Source: Bacillota bacterium
GTDB taxonomy: Bacteria; Bacillota; Clostridia; Acetivibrionales; JAFADI01
NCBI GenBank assembly: GCA_023424965.1
Contig: JAFADI010000080.1
Span: 1-40,943 of the forward strand
Reading direction: 5' to 3'
DNA: 40,943 bases
Below the pieces are notes generated by a model. The model was not told where the DNA came from and ran no database searches. It saw only the letters and a program-made list of their open reading frames with translations. Shown here in pieces: positions 40,801-40,943 of the stretch (its first letter is position 1; each line of letters opens with the position of its first letter). A program made the position numbers and the translations under genes.

Positions 40801-40943
40801 ATGGTTAAAAGTTGTGAAGGGTATCCAAGTATCAAACAAACCAGAAAGAGAGGGTTGGCAAGCTTATTGGTTATTTTTTTGCTGGCCAATATACTGCTGC
40901 TTGGCGGGTCAGTTCCTGTATTTGCTGCCGACATATCAAACAG
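40801..40943 (+). CDS. Start of a secreted protein (cut by window edge)
   Basis: Only 47 codons are present. After a hydrophilic, basic start (VKSCEGYPSIKQTRKRG) comes a hydrophobic core (LLVIFLLANILLLGG) and a Sec signal-peptidase site near VFAAD, so the product is exported. AAGGAG at about 40784-40789 precedes the ATG. It shares the upstream motif and spacing with the binding-protein gene, so a secreted polysaccharide-degrading enzyme is a reasonable guess, but no domain is visible. Confidence 0.75.
   Translation, partial: MVKSCEGYPSIKQTRKRGLASLLVIFLLANILLLGGSVPVFAADISN

Overview
The window looks like a chromosomal segment of a Gram-positive, endospore-forming member of the Clostridia. Three things point there. 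It encodes a complete alpha/beta-type small acid-soluble spore protein and a YtxC-type sporulation protein. The surface proteins are Gram-positive in type (sortase, LPFTG anchor, SipW/TasA-like exported proteins, LCP protein). Gene starts are AGGAGG-led, with many GTG and TTG starts. The carbohydrate genes at the right end suggest a plant-polysaccharide user. No rRNA, tRNA, CRISPR array, transposase or phage gene was seen.

Layout. (1) 1-5200: the end of an exopolysaccharide cluster in tightly overlapping genes: a truncated glycosyltransferase, a Wzy/ligase-like membrane protein, a GT2 transferase, a PssD/PssE (Alg14/Alg13-like) pair and a MurJ/Wzx-type flippase. (2) 5400-16600: a surface-fibre locus. 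A NarL-type two-component pair leads into a SipW-dependent (TasA/camelysin-like) protein, a stalk protein with a degenerate SipW-type leader, and a long SipW-type signal peptidase. Two more TasA-like genes lie on the opposite strand. Then come a DUF5305-like membrane protein, an LPFTG-anchored protein with TasA-like sequence features, a sortase and an LCP protein. (3) 16600-31300: housekeeping and sporulation genes (metallo-beta-lactamase-fold hydrolase, Lrp regulator, HflX, a degenerate Nudix protein, YigZ/IMPACT, CoA-binding protein, histidine kinase, YebC, SASP, DUF378, PC4-like, LysM, DUF6873-like, YtxC, P-loop/Asp23 fusion), with several small proteins and candidate structured RNAs between them. 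(4) 31400-40943: a sugar locus with a lipoprotein binding protein, two CUT1 permeases, a kinase-gene remnant, a GH127 beta-L-arabinofuranosidase, a YesN/YesM two-component pair and the start of a secreted protein.

How the parts work together. In region 2 the two-component pair probably controls synthesis and processing of SipW-type fibre subunits, while the sortase anchors an LPFTG protein that may be the fibre base. In region 4, arabino-oligosaccharides are probably sensed outside by YesM, imported by the binding protein and permeases (no ATPase gene here) and cleaved inside by GH127. A shared upstream motif at almost identical distance from two of the genes suggests one regulon.

The most unusual non-coding signals are: a 103-bp tandem repeat whose hairpin stems covary between units (20528-20755); two promoter-to-terminator intervals without a gene (29777-30058 and 31079-31240); an hflX gene with no ATG/GTG/TTG where its ribosome-binding site and protein N-terminus place the start; and the shared operator-like motif upstream of the sugar genes.
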